Part shown: one piece after another, positions 25,462 through 33,632 of the stretch | Numbering within the stretch: position 1 is the stretch's first letter | Layout of the letters: each line of letters opens with the position of its first letter | From: Immundisolibacter sp049322795 | GTDB lineage: Bacteria > Pseudomonadota > Gammaproteobacteria > Immundisolibacterales > Immundisolibacteraceae | Assembly: GCA_049322795.1 (NCBI GenBank) | Contig: JBMOQH010000016.1 | Location: 1 to 64,000, forward strand | Direction: 5' to 3' | DNA length: 64,000 bases | Translations under genes and position numbers: made by a program | Notes under the pieces: model-generated | The model's input: only the letters and a program-made list of their open reading frames with translations | Databases searched by the model: none | What the model was told of the DNA's origin: nothing

Positions 25462-26613
25462 ATGCCTGCCGGACCGACCACCCGCTTCGTCGATAGCCTC
25501 AAAGCCATTCCGGCCACGGCCTGGGACGCGTTGCAGACGGACGGCAATCCGTTCCTGCGGCATGCCTTCCTGCTGGCGCTGGAGGAAACCGGCTGCGTCG
25601 GCGGGCGCTCCGGCTGGGCCAGCCAGCACCTGCTGATCGAGCAGGACGGCCGCCTGCTGGCCGCCGCGCCGGTGTATGCGAAGGACCATTCGTACGGCGA
25701 GTACGTGTTCGACTGGGCCTGGGCCAATGCCTACCAGCGCGCCGGACTGCGCTATTACCCGAAGCTGGTGGTGGCGGTGCCGTTCACGCCGGTGACTGGG
25801 CCGCGCCTGCTGCTGGCGCCGGGCGCCGACGGGGCGGCCTTGCTGGATAGGGCGGGCCGGGCGCTCATCGAGCATGCGAAAGCGCTGCGCGCGTCGTCGG
25901 TGCACTGGCTGTTCACGCCGGATCGTCAAACCGCGGCCCTGGAAGGGCCGCAATGGCTGCGCCGCAGCGGCTACCAGTTCCACTGGGAGAACCGCGGTTA
26001 CGGCAGCTTCGACGATTACCTCGGCGCGCTGACCGCCGAGAAGCGCAAGAAGGTGCGCCGCGAGCGCCGCCAGGTGGCCGAAGCCGGCATCGGGCTGCGC
26101 GTGGTGCCGGGCAGCGCGGCCGGCGAGGCCGAATGGAGCGCCATGTACGGCTTTTACCGCACCACGGTGGCGCGGCACGGCGCCATTCCGTACCTCGGCG
26201 AGGCGTTCTTTCGCCAGCTGGGCGACACGCTGGCCGACGCCGTGGTGCTGCTGCTGGCCGAGCGCGCCGGGCGTTACGTGGCCGGCGCCCTCAATCTGCA
26301 GGGCGGCGGCGCGCTTTACGGTCGCTACTGGGGCTGCGAGGCCGACTACCACAGCCTGCATTTCGAGACCTGCTACTACCGCGCCATCGAGTACTGCATC
26401 GACGCGGGTCTGGCCCGCTTCGAGGCTGGCGCCCAGGGCGAGCACAAGCTCAGCCGCGGTTTCCTGCCGGTCGAGACGCACTCGCTGCACTGGCTGGCCG
26501 AGCCGCGCTTCGCCGATGCGGTGGCCGATTACTTGTCTGAGGAAACGCAGGAGATGGGCCGTTACCGCGAACTGCTCGGCGAGCACTCGCCGTTTCGCCA
26601 CGAACAGCCTTGA
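25462..26613 (+). CDS. GNAT/FemAB-like acyltransferase (DUF482)
   Basis: 383 residues. NGNPFLRHAF-type start (here DGNPFLRHAFLLALEETG), YGEYVFDWAWANAYQR, YPKLVVAVPFTPVTGPRLL, LTAEKRKKVRRERRQV and ARFEAGAQGEHKLSRGF are the conserved blocks of the DUF482 family, predicted acyl-CoA N-acyltransferases sometimes labelled peptidogalycan biosynthesis proteins. Function is not established. The TGA overlaps the TTG start of aat by 4 nt, placing it in an operon with the N-degron transferases. Confidence 0.82.
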   Translation: MPAGPTTRFVDSLKAIPATAWDALQTDGNPFLRHAFLLALEETGCVGGRSGWASQHLLIEQDGRLLAAAPVYAKDHSYGEYVFDWAWANAYQRAGLRYYPKLVVAVPFTPVTGPRLLLAPGADGAALLDRAGRALIEHAKALRASSVHWLFTPDRQTAALEGPQWLRRSGYQFHWENRGYGSFDDYLGALTAEKRKKVRRERRQVAEAGIGLRVVPGSAAGEAEWSAMYGFYRTTVARHGAIPYLGEAFFRQLGDTLADAVVLLLAERAGRYVAGALNLQGGGALYGRYWGCEADYHSLHFETCYYRAIEYCIDAGLARFEAGAQGEHKLSRGFLPVETHSLHWLAEPRFADAVADYLSEETQEMGRYRELLGEHSPFRHEQP

Positions 26614-27323
26614 GCGCGCCGCGCCTGTACTGGGTCGCGCAGCGCCGCTGGCGCACGGGCTGGCCGCCGGTCGAACAGGCGCTCGACGAACCGAACGGCC
26701 TGCTCGCGGCCGGCGGCGATCTCGAACCCGGCACGCTGATCGACGCCTACCGGCGCGGCCTGTTCCCGTGGTTCGGCGCCGACGACCCGATCCTGTGGTG
26801 GTGCCCGGAGCCGCGCGCGGTGCTGTGGCCGCAGCACTTCGCGCCCTCGCGCAGCCTGCGCCGGCGTCTCGATCGGCGCGAGTTCGACGTGCGCTTCGAC
26901 ACCGCCTTCGATGCCGTGGTGGCGGCCTGCGCGGCGCCGCGGCCGGGCGCCAGCGGCACCTGGATCACGCCCGCCATGAGCGATGCCTACGGGGCGCTGC
27001 ACCGGCTGGGCTACGCGCACAGCGTGGAGGCGTGGCAGGACGGGGAACTCGCCGGTGGCCTGTACGGCGTGGCGCTGGGGCAGGTGTTCTTCGGCGAGTC
27101 GATGTTCGCGCGGCGCACCGATGCGTCCAAGGTCGCCTTCGCCCATCTGGTGCGGTATTTGCTCAAACACGAGGGCCGGTTGATCGACTGTCAGGTCGCT
27201 TCCGGCCACCTGGCGAGCCTGGGCGCCGTGGACATGCCTCGGGCGGAGTTCTTAACATGCATCGATACGCTCGCCCGAGCGCCCGATCCACGCGGACCCT
27301 GGCACGGCGATGATGATCTTTAA
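26610..27323 (+). CDS. aat: Leucyl/phenylalanyl-tRNA-protein transferase
   Basis: 237-residue enzyme adding Leu or Phe from tRNA to N-terminal Arg or Lys, marking proteins for ClpAP. GLLAAGGDLEPGTLIDAYRRG, FPWF, WWCPEPRAVL, TWITPAM and GGLYGVALGQVFFGESMF are diagnostic. The start is a TTG overlapping the upstream stop (TTGA), which may keep expression low. It overlaps bpt by 14 nt. Confidence 0.95.
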   Translation: MSAPRLYWVAQRRWRTGWPPVEQALDEPNGLLAAGGDLEPGTLIDAYRRGLFPWFGADDPILWWCPEPRAVLWPQHFAPSRSLRRRLDRREFDVRFDTAFDAVVAACAAPRPGASGTWITPAMSDAYGALHRLGYAHSVEAWQDGELAGGLYGVALGQVFFGESMFARRTDASKVAFAHLVRYLLKHEGRLIDCQVASGHLASLGAVDMPRAEFLTCIDTLARAPDPRGPWHGDDDL

Positions 27324-28065
27324 CACCCGCTTCGGACGGTTGTTCTTTTTCTCGACCGAACCGCAGGCCTGCAGCTACCTGCCGGACCGCGAGGCGGTGA
27401 TGCTGTTCGCCGACCCGAACAAGGTCATCGACACCGAGACCTACGCCCGCCTGATCGACTACGGTTTCCGGCGTTCCGGCGACAACGTCTACCGGCCGCA
27501 CTGCCGCGGCTGTCAGGCCTGCGTGCCGGTGCGCATCCCGGTGGCGGATTTCACGCCCGACCGCGCCCAGCGGCGCGCCTGGCAGCGCAACCAGGATCTG
27601 GCGATCACCACCGCGCGCACCGATTTCGGGCCGGAGCACTTGGACCTCTACCACCGCTACCAGATCGCCCGTCACGAGGGGCGCATCAACGTGCGCGATT
27701 CGCGCGAGCAGCTCGAGTTCCTGCGCAGCCGCTTCATCAACACGTCGAGCCTGGAATATCGCCTCGATGGCCGGCTGGTGATGGTGAGCGTCATCGACCA
27801 GCTGCCGCAGGGCCTGTCGGCCGTGTACACCTTCTACGAGGCGGACGACGCCGAGATCGCCAAGCGCGGCCTCGGCACCTTCGGCGTGCTGCGCCTGGTC
27901 GAGGAATGCCGCGCGCGGGCGCTGCCGTGGCTGTATCTGGGCTACTGGATCGCCGAGTCGGACAAGATGGCCTACAAGAGCCGTTACCGGCCGCTGCACG
28001 CCTACCGCGACGGGCGCTGGGACGACCTGTCGCCGGCGCGTTCCACCAAGACGCCCGGGATTTGA
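27310..28065 (+). CDS. bpt: Aspartate/glutamate leucyltransferase (ATE-like)
   Basis: 251-residue arginyl-tRNA-protein transferase relative that adds Leu to N-terminal Asp or Glu in bacteria. Seen: YLPDREAVMLFADP, the cysteine cluster CRGCQACVPVRIP, FEADDAEIAKRGLGTFG-like C-terminal ATE motif (here YEADDAEIAKRGLG) and YWIAESDKMAYKSRY. With aat it gives both bacterial leucylation routes of the N-degron pathway in one operon. Confidence 0.93.
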   Translation: MMIFNTRFGRLFFFSTEPQACSYLPDREAVMLFADPNKVIDTETYARLIDYGFRRSGDNVYRPHCRGCQACVPVRIPVADFTPDRAQRRAWQRNQDLAITTARTDFGPEHLDLYHRYQIARHEGRINVRDSREQLEFLRSRFINTSSLEYRLDGRLVMVSVIDQLPQGLSAVYTFYEADDAEIAKRGLGTFGVLRLVEECRARALPWLYLGYWIAESDKMAYKSRYRPLHAYRDGRWDDLSPARSTKTPGI

Positions 28066-28098
28066 GTCAGGCGACCTGAGCCCAGGCGCCGCGCGCGG

Positions 28099-29238
28099 TC
28101 ACCGCAGGGCGCGAAAGCAGGTCCGCAGCTCGTCGACGAACACCTGCGGCTGCTCCAGCGCCGCGAAGTGGCCGCCGCGCGCGAGCTCGTTCCAGTGCAC
28201 CAGGCGGGTGTACCGGCGCTGCGCCCACCGGCGCGAGGTGAGAAAGATCTCTTTCGGATACAGGCTGATGCCGGCCGGCAGGTCGACCGTGCCGCGCGGC
28301 AGACTGCTGAAGCTCTCCCAGTACAGCCGGGCCGAGGACGCCGCGCTCGCCGTGCACCAGTACAGCATGATGTTGTCGAGCAACTCGTCGCGGCCGAGGG
28401 CGTTTTCCGGATGGCCGTCGCAGTCGGTCCAGGCCTGGAACTTCTCGACGATCCACGCCGCCTGCCCGGCCGGCGAATCGGTAAGGCCGTAGCCGAGCGT
28501 CTGCGGACGGGTGGCCTGCTGCTTGGAGTAGCCCGAGTCGTGGTCGGCGTAGTACTGCATTGCCGCCAGCGCGCGCTGTTCCAGTGGGGATGGGTCGTCG
28601 AGCGTCGCCGGGTCCGGCTCCACGATCGGCATGTTGACGTGGATCGCCTGGCAGTTGCCAAGGTTCTGCTGGCCAATCACCGTCGTCACCGCCGCGCCCC
28701 AGTCGCCGCCCTGCGCGAAATACCGCGCGTAGCCCAGACGCAGCATGAGCTGGTTCCACACCGTGGCGATCTTGCCGACGCCCCAGCCGGCGCCCGTGGG
28801 CTTGCCGGAGAATCCGTAGCCCGGCAGCGACGGGCAGACCACGTGAAAGGCATCTTCCGCGCGGCCGCCGTGCGCCGGCGGGTCCACCAGCGGGTCGATC
28901 ACCTTGTGGAACTCGACGATCGAGCCCGGCCAGCCGTGCGTGATCAGCAGCGGCCGGGCCTGCGCGTGCGGCGAGCGCTGGTGGATGAAGTGGATGGCGA
29001 GGCCGTCGAGTTCGGTCGTGAACTGGTCGAAACGGTTCAGACGCCGCTCGCGCGCCCGCCAGTCGTAGTCCTCCCGCCAGGTGCGGCACAGCGCCTGCAC
29101 GTAGTCCAGTGGCACGCCCTGCGACCAGTCGGCGACGGTCTCGCGCTCCGGCCAGCGGGTGGCGTCCAGGCGCCGGTGCAGGTCGGCGATGACGGCATCT
29201 TCGATGCGGATCTCGAACGGCGTGACGGGGTCGGGCAT
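28099..29238 (-). CDS. Epoxide hydrolase, alpha/beta fold
   Basis: 379 residues with an N-terminal epoxide-hydrolase domain (FEIRIEDAVIADLHRRLDAT; WRARERRLNRFDQF) and an alpha/beta hydrolase core: oxyanion motif THGWPGSIVEFHK, nucleophile Asp in QGGDWGAAV, cap-domain tyrosines and catalytic His in ARGGHFAALE. It resembles microsomal-type (EHN) hydrolases acting on epoxides of xenobiotics. No linked pathway gene, but it fits the aromatic-oxidation theme of the window. Confidence 0.88.
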   Translation of the reverse strand: MPDPVTPFEIRIEDAVIADLHRRLDATRWPERETVADWSQGVPLDYVQALCRTWREDYDWRARERRLNRFDQFTTELDGLAIHFIHQRSPHAQARPLLITHGWPGSIVEFHKVIDPLVDPPAHGGRAEDAFHVVCPSLPGYGFSGKPTGAGWGVGKIATVWNQLMLRLGYARYFAQGGDWGAAVTTVIGQQNLGNCQAIHVNMPIVEPDPATLDDPSPLEQRALAAMQYYADHDSGYSKQQATRPQTLGYGLTDSPAGQAAWIVEKFQAWTDCDGHPENALGRDELLDNIMLYWCTASAASSARLYWESFSSLPRGTVDLPAGISLYPKEIFLTSRRWAQRRYTRLVHWNELARGGHFAALEQPQVFVDELRTCFRALR

Positions 29239-29306
29239 GGCGGTCTCCGGACGCGGGTGGCCGGCAGCTTACCGCCTTCAGTACGCACGGCGCCGCGCCG
29301 GTCGCC

Positions 29307-30194
29307 TCAGGCCTGGAACAGCGACTGGCGCGGGTCCACCGGCAGTTCGGTCGCCAGACGGCGGTACAGCTCGCGCGCGGCCTCGGTGCGGGCAGCCGGC
29401 ACCACCACCTTGAGCACCACGTACTGATCGCCGGGGGTGGGCGAGGTCGGCAAGCCGCGTCCGCGCAGGCGCAGACGGTCGCCGCCTTGCGAGCCGGCCG
29501 GGATGGTCAGCTCCACCGGCCCGCCGAGCGTGGGCACCTTGACCGTGGCGCCGAGCGCCGCTTCGGAGGGCGTGACCGGCAGGTCGAGATAAAGATCGGC
29601 CCCGTCGAGCCGGTACAGCCGGTGCGGCGCGAACTCGATTTCAAGGTACAGGTCGGCGCCGTGACCGCCCTGCCCGGCCAGGCGGATGCGCTGGCCGGCG
29701 CGCACACCCTTGGGGATACGCACCTCGAGCGTGCGCGCCCGCCCGCCGGGCTGGCTGAGGTTGACGGTGCGGGTGCTGCCGTGAAACGCATCTTCGAGGG
29801 TGATGCGAATCTGCGCGTGCTGCTCCGCGGGGCCCGTGCGATGTCTTTGCCCCGGTTCGCCGCCAAAGCCGCGCCCGAACAGGCTGTCGAAAAAGTCGCT
29901 GAAGCCGCCGCCGGCCGGCCCGGAGCGCGACTCGAAACCGCCCCAGCCCGGCGGCGGCGTGAAGCCCTGGCCGGCCTTCCAGTCGCTGCCGAGCTGGTCG
30001 TAGGCCGCGCGCTTGTCGGCGTCCTTGAGCACCTCGTACGCCTCCGCCACGTCCTTGAAGCGGTTCTCGGCGTTCGGTTCCTTGCTGACGTCGGGGTGGT
30101 ACTTGCGCGCCAGCTTGCGGTAGGCGCGCTTGATGTCGTCCGCGCTGGCGTCGCGGGCCACCCCCAGAATCTTGTAGTAGTCCTTGTATTCCAT
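29307..30194 (-). CDS. cbpA: DnaJ-class curved-DNA-binding protein / co-chaperone
   Basis: 295 residues. J domain at residues 1-70 with the HPD motif (ARKYHPDVSK), glycine/phenylalanine-rich linker (FDSLFGRGFGG), then two DnaJ C-terminal beta domains; no zinc-finger. This is the CbpA/type II layout. A start at 30194 (MEYKDYY) gives the standard J-domain N-terminus; an ATG at 30221 would add nine residues. It lies 91 nt downstream of hsp20 behind a strong hairpin and is probably co-expressed with it. Confidence 0.92.
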   Translation of the reverse strand: MEYKDYYKILGVARDASADDIKRAYRKLARKYHPDVSKEPNAENRFKDVAEAYEVLKDADKRAAYDQLGSDWKAGQGFTPPPGWGGFESRSGPAGGGFSDFFDSLFGRGFGGEPGQRHRTGPAEQHAQIRITLEDAFHGSTRTVNLSQPGGRARTLEVRIPKGVRAGQRIRLAGQGGHGADLYLEIEFAPHRLYRLDGADLYLDLPVTPSEAALGATVKVPTLGGPVELTIPAGSQGGDRLRLRGRGLPTSPTPGDQYVVLKVVVPAARTEAARELYRRLATELPVDPRQSLFQA

Positions 30195-30217
30195 CGACGG
30201 TTGGTGCGTTTGGACAT

Positions 30218-30253
30218 CCACCCGCCGCCGGTTCGAGTGCCGGCGGCGGGTGG
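30218..30253 (-). terminator. Strong hairpin between hsp20 and cbpA
   Basis: Perfect 14-bp GC stem (30218-30231 with 30240-30253) and 8-nt loop. No U-tract follows on the minus strand, so it may attenuate or stabilise the hsp20 message rather than terminate it fully. Confidence 0.5.
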
Positions 30254-30285
30254 CCCAGGCGGGTGGTCCAGTGTAGTCGGCGCGA

Positions 30286-30735
30286 TCAGCTCCCGGCGCT
30301 GACCGGGATACGGCGCGCCATCACCTTGGCGAGCTTCGGGATCGACACCTGCAGCACGCCGTCCTCGGCGCGCGCCGCCACCTGTTCCACGTCCACCGAC
30401 TCCGGCACGCTGAAACGGCGCACGAAGCGCCCGCGCGGGCGTTCCGCACGGCGATAACCGGCGGCATCATCGGCCGCTATGCCGGGCCGCTCGCCGCTGA
30501 TGGTCAGCACGCCCTGCTCGAGGTTGATGTCTACGGCGTCGGGCTTCACGCCCGGCAGGTCGGCGAACACCACGTAGCGGTCGGCTTCCTCGCGCACGTC
30601 GACGGCCGGCACCCAGTCGCCGCCGCCAAGGTTGGTGGCGGCGTCCTCACGCAGGGGACTGGCGCTGATCAGGCGCTCCATCTCGCGCTGCAGCTCGCCC
30701 AATAGGCCAAAAGGTTGTTGTCTGACGATGCTCAT
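30286..30735 (-). CDS. Hsp20-family small heat-shock protein
   Basis: 149-residue ATP-independent holdase. N-terminal arm, alpha-crystallin domain from WVPAVDVREEADRY to GVLQVSIPKL, with ADLPGVKPDAVDI and RGRFVRRFSVPESVD, then the I-x-I-type tail (RRIPVSA). GGAGG lies 8 nt before the ATG. A sigma-32-like promoter lies 54-81 nt upstream, and a 7-bp hairpin sits in the leader between them. Confidence 0.93.
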   Translation of the reverse strand: MSIVRQQPFGLLGELQREMERLISASPLREDAATNLGGGDWVPAVDVREEADRYVVFADLPGVKPDAVDINLEQGVLTISGERPGIAADDAAGYRRAERPRGRFVRRFSVPESVDVEQVAARAEDGVLQVSIPKLAKVMARRIPVSAGS

Positions 30736-30788
30736 CGCACACCTCCAGTCGGTAATGGCGGGCTGCAGACTGCCCGCCTCGTGACGGA

Positions 30789-30816
30789 AGGTGTGGTTCA
30801 GGCCGCGCTTTTCAAG
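30789..30816 (-). promoter_or_regulatory. Sigma-32-like heat-shock promoter of hsp20-cbpA
   Basis: On the minus strand CTTGAAA (30816-30810) is an exact sigma-32 -35 element. After 13 nt comes CCACACCT (30796-30789), close to the -10 consensus CCCCATNT. Position and spacing fit, and the downstream genes are heat-shock chaperones. Confidence 0.7.
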
Positions 30817-30817
30817 C

Positions 30818-30970
30818 GCTCAGGGAAGCGCTGATCTATTCAGCGCTTCCCGTCCGGGGCAGGACGCCCCGGCCTGGATCAATGGCGTAAGCCATTGATC
30901 CAGGGAGCGCATCGCGGGCGTGCACCGCGATGCGGCGAGCTGAAAAATTCCACGGAGGGAATTTTTCAGC
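30818..30970 (-). repeat. Composite five-hairpin repeat, copy C (inverted)
   Basis: Reverse-complement copy. Reading leftward it shows H1 (13-nt AT-rich arms, 30970-30939), H2 with 9-bp stem (30908-30916 with 30926-30934) closing GTGCACGCC, H3 (13-bp stem, TTAC loop), H4 and H5. H2-H5 match copy B almost base for base, including H3 and its flanks. It lies between the DUF1207 stop and the hsp20 promoter, with H5 ending next to the -35 box. Confidence 0.85.
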
Positions 30971-30977
30971 ATCTCCC

Positions 30978-32036
30978 TCAGATGCCGAACAGCACGCCCA
31001 GACCCAGGTAGGAGATCCGGTCGTCGTAAAACTGGCCGTGGGGGGAGTTGCCGCGGAAGCCTTCGAGCATCAGGCGCAGGAAGTGATCCGAGCGCGGCGC
31101 GTCGAACTGCATGCCGACCTTGAGGCTGCTGTCGAGCGCCCAGTCATGCTCCTGGAAGGACTTCAGGTCCAGGCCGGCGACCGGGCGCCCGCGCAGACCG
31201 GGCAGCAGGGTCCGCGGCTCGCGGCCGAGGTACTCGACACCGGCGCGTGCCATCAGGCGGTCGAGGTCGGCCGGCTCACGGTGCAGCAGCACCTCACCGC
31301 CGCCATAGACGCGAAACGGGGCGAAGTCGTAGGCGAACACGGCTTCCAGCGACTCGAAGCTGAGGTTGATGCGCTCGGGCGCTGCGTTGAGCAGGAACTC
31401 GTCGCCCAGGTGCGAGCTTTGGTGATAAACCCGCACCCTGCCGCTGGCGGCACCCTGCCGCCAGGTGAACGGAATGCCGACCGTGTAATCGGCGTTGATC
31501 AGGTCGAAAGAGTCGGATTCGAGGTTGAACAGCCCGAACAGCCCGCCGGAGATGCCGACGTTCCAGCCGTCCCCGGCCGCGTCGATGCGGCCATAGACCG
31601 GAAACACCGCGCCGTAGCCCACTTCCACCATCCACAGCTTCTCGCTGCCGGTGTCGTAATGGCGCGGCGAGATGAAAAAGCGCGGCTCCTTCGGGTCGGC
31701 CAGCGCCGGGCGGAACAGCTCCGGGGTCGGAAACCACCGCCCCGCGACCGGCTCGGAACTGCCCGCCGGCTCGGCCAGGTGCACCCGCCGCACGCCTTCT
31801 ATGGTCGCCAGCGCGTCCTGCGCGACCGAAGGGTCGACATGATCGCCGGCATCGAGGCGCAGCCGCCCGTCCGTGACGGTGAGTTCGTAGCTGCCGGCAG
31901 CCCAGCCGAGGCGCTGCTCCAGCACCGCGGCGGCGTAACCGGCGATGTAGGCGTCGTCGGGTGCTTTGCCCGCCGCCTGCGCTGCCCCACACAGGGCCAG
32001 CGCGAGACCGCTTCCGATCAGCTCTCGCATACGCAT
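30978..32036 (-). CDS. DUF1207 exported protein with N-terminal BON-like segment
   Basis: 352 residues. Signal peptide (about 1-21, ending AAQA-AG). A roughly 70-residue alpha/beta segment (YIAGYAAAVLEQRLGWAAG ... IEGVRRVHL) resembles a BON domain. The rest is DUF1207: FPTPELFRPALADPKEPRFF, VEVGYGAVFPVYGR, YHQSSHLGDEFL, and a C-terminal strand ending in LGVLFGI, as in outer-membrane barrels. Function unknown. AAGGAG lies before the ATG at 32036. Divergent from bioA. Confidence 0.75.
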   Translation of the reverse strand: MRMRELIGSGLALALCGAAQAAGKAPDDAYIAGYAAAVLEQRLGWAAGSYELTVTDGRLRLDAGDHVDPSVAQDALATIEGVRRVHLAEPAGSSEPVAGRWFPTPELFRPALADPKEPRFFISPRHYDTGSEKLWMVEVGYGAVFPVYGRIDAAGDGWNVGISGGLFGLFNLESDSFDLINADYTVGIPFTWRQGAASGRVRVYHQSSHLGDEFLLNAAPERINLSFESLEAVFAYDFAPFRVYGGGEVLLHREPADLDRLMARAGVEYLGREPRTLLPGLRGRPVAGLDLKSFQEHDWALDSSLKVGMQFDAPRSDHFLRLMLEGFRGNSPHGQFYDDRISYLGLGVLFGI

Positions 32037-32244
32037 GGGATTCTCCTTTTAAAGGCCCGGATGGGCCGCATCTGCCCACAGACCGCGCGCATCGTGCCTT
32101 GGTTCCCGGGCACCGAACAGGCACGCAAGCCTCCAGCAGAACGCGCAGCAGCCGCCATGCCAGGCAATCGCGGCGTAGCGCCGTCCTCGCTCATGCCGGC
32201 TCACCGGCGTGGCGCGCGCCAGCAAGGCTCCTACAATCGCTTGC
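32037..32244. promoter_or_regulatory. Divergent intergenic region, DUF1207 gene and bioA
   Basis: 208 nt without a gene. TACAAT at 32232-32237 lies only 7 nt before the bioA ATG and no Shine-Dalgarno is visible there, compatible with a leaderless or very short leader transcript. The -35 region is not recognisable. Nothing else stands out. Confidence 0.35.
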
Positions 32245-33591
32245 ATGAACAACGCCGATTTCGTCGCCCGCGATCTGGCCGTGCTGTGGCACCCGTGCAC
32301 GCAGATGCAGGACCACGAATGGCTGCCGCTGGTGCCGATCCGCCGCGGCGCGGGCGTGTGGCTGGAGGACTTCGACGGCCGCCGCTATCTCGATGCGGTG
32401 AGCTCCTGGTGGGTGAACCTGTTCGGGCACGCCAACCCGCGCATCTCGGCCGCCGTGGCGCAGCAGGCGGCGCAGCTCGAGCACGTCATCTTCGGCGGCT
32501 TCTCGCACGAGCCGGCCTTGCTGCTGGCCGAGCATCTGGTGGCGCTGACGCCGCCGCCACTCACTCGCTGTTTTCTCGCCGACAACGGCTCGTCCGCCGT
32601 CGAGGTGGCCATCAAGATGAGCTACCACTATTGGCGAAATCTTGGCGTCGCGGGCAAATCGCGCGTGGTGAACCTCACCGGCGCCTACCACGGCGAGACG
32701 CTCGGCGCGCTCGGTGTCGGCGACGTGGGGCTGTACCGCGATCCCTATGCCGAGCTGCTGCGCGCGCCGATCACCGCCCCCTCCCCCGACGCCTGGGACC
32801 GCGAGCCCGGCGAGTCCTGGGCGCAGGTCGCGCAGCGGCGCCTTGCCAACATGCAGGCCCTGCTCGAGCGCCATGCCGACGAGGTATGCGCGGTCATCGT
32901 CGAACCGCTGGTGCAGTGCGCCGGCGGCATGCGCATGCACCACCCCAGCTACCTCACCGGCCTTCGCGCGCTGTGCGACCGCTATCGGGTGCATCTGATC
33001 GCCGACGAGATCGCGGTCGGCTTCGGGCGCACCGGCACGCTGTTCGCGTGCGAGCAGGCCGGCGTCGCGCCGGACTTCCTGTGCCTGTCGAAGGGCCTGA
33101 CGGGCGGCTATCTGCCGCTCGCCGCCGTGCTCACGACGGGCGCCGTGTACGACGCCTTCTACGGCGACTACGCCAGCCAGCGGGCCTTCCTGCACTCGCA
33201 CAGCTACAGCGGCAACCCGCTCGGCTGCGCGGCGGCGCTGGCCACGCTCGGCATCTTCGCGGACGAGCCGGTGCTGGAACGAAACCACGCGCTCGCCGCC
33301 GCCATGGCGCGCGAGACGGCGCATCTCACCGACCACCCGCACGTGGCCGAGGTGCGCCAGACCGGCATGATCCTCGCCATCGAGCTGGTGCAGGACAAGG
33401 CCACGCGCGCGCCCTACCCGTGGCAGGAGCGCCGCGGCCTGCGCGTCTACCAGCACGGCCTGCGCGAAGGCGTGCTGCTGCGCCCGCTCGGTAACGTCGT
33501 CTACTTCATGCCGCCGTACGTTATCGAGGAGCATGAGATTGCCCTGATGGCGCGCGTTGCCGGCGCCGGCATCGATGTTGCTGTCGCCTGA
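32245..33591 (+). CDS. bioA: Adenosylmethionine-8-amino-7-oxononanoate aminotransferase
   Basis: 448-residue class III PLP aminotransferase of biotin synthesis, using SAM as amino donor. WHPCTQM at the start, SSWWVNLFGHANP, FLADNGSSAVEVAIKM, YHGETLGALGVGD, LIADEIAVGFGRTG and the PLP lysine in CLSKGLTGGYLPLA identify BioA rather than other class III enzymes. No other bio gene is in the window. pgi follows 41 nt later. Confidence 0.95.
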   Translation: MNNADFVARDLAVLWHPCTQMQDHEWLPLVPIRRGAGVWLEDFDGRRYLDAVSSWWVNLFGHANPRISAAVAQQAAQLEHVIFGGFSHEPALLLAEHLVALTPPPLTRCFLADNGSSAVEVAIKMSYHYWRNLGVAGKSRVVNLTGAYHGETLGALGVGDVGLYRDPYAELLRAPITAPSPDAWDREPGESWAQVAQRRLANMQALLERHADEVCAVIVEPLVQCAGGMRMHHPSYLTGLRALCDRYRVHLIADEIAVGFGRTGTLFACEQAGVAPDFLCLSKGLTGGYLPLAAVLTTGAVYDAFYGDYASQRAFLHSHSYSGNPLGCAAALATLGIFADEPVLERNHALAAAMARETAHLTDHPHVAEVRQTGMILAIELVQDKATRAPYPWQERRGLRVYQHGLREGVLLRPLGNVVYFMPPYVIEEHEIALMARVAGAGIDVAVA

Positions 33592-33632
33592 ACCTGACTG
33601 GCGCCGAAGCCTACCCTCCGCCATCCCTACCG

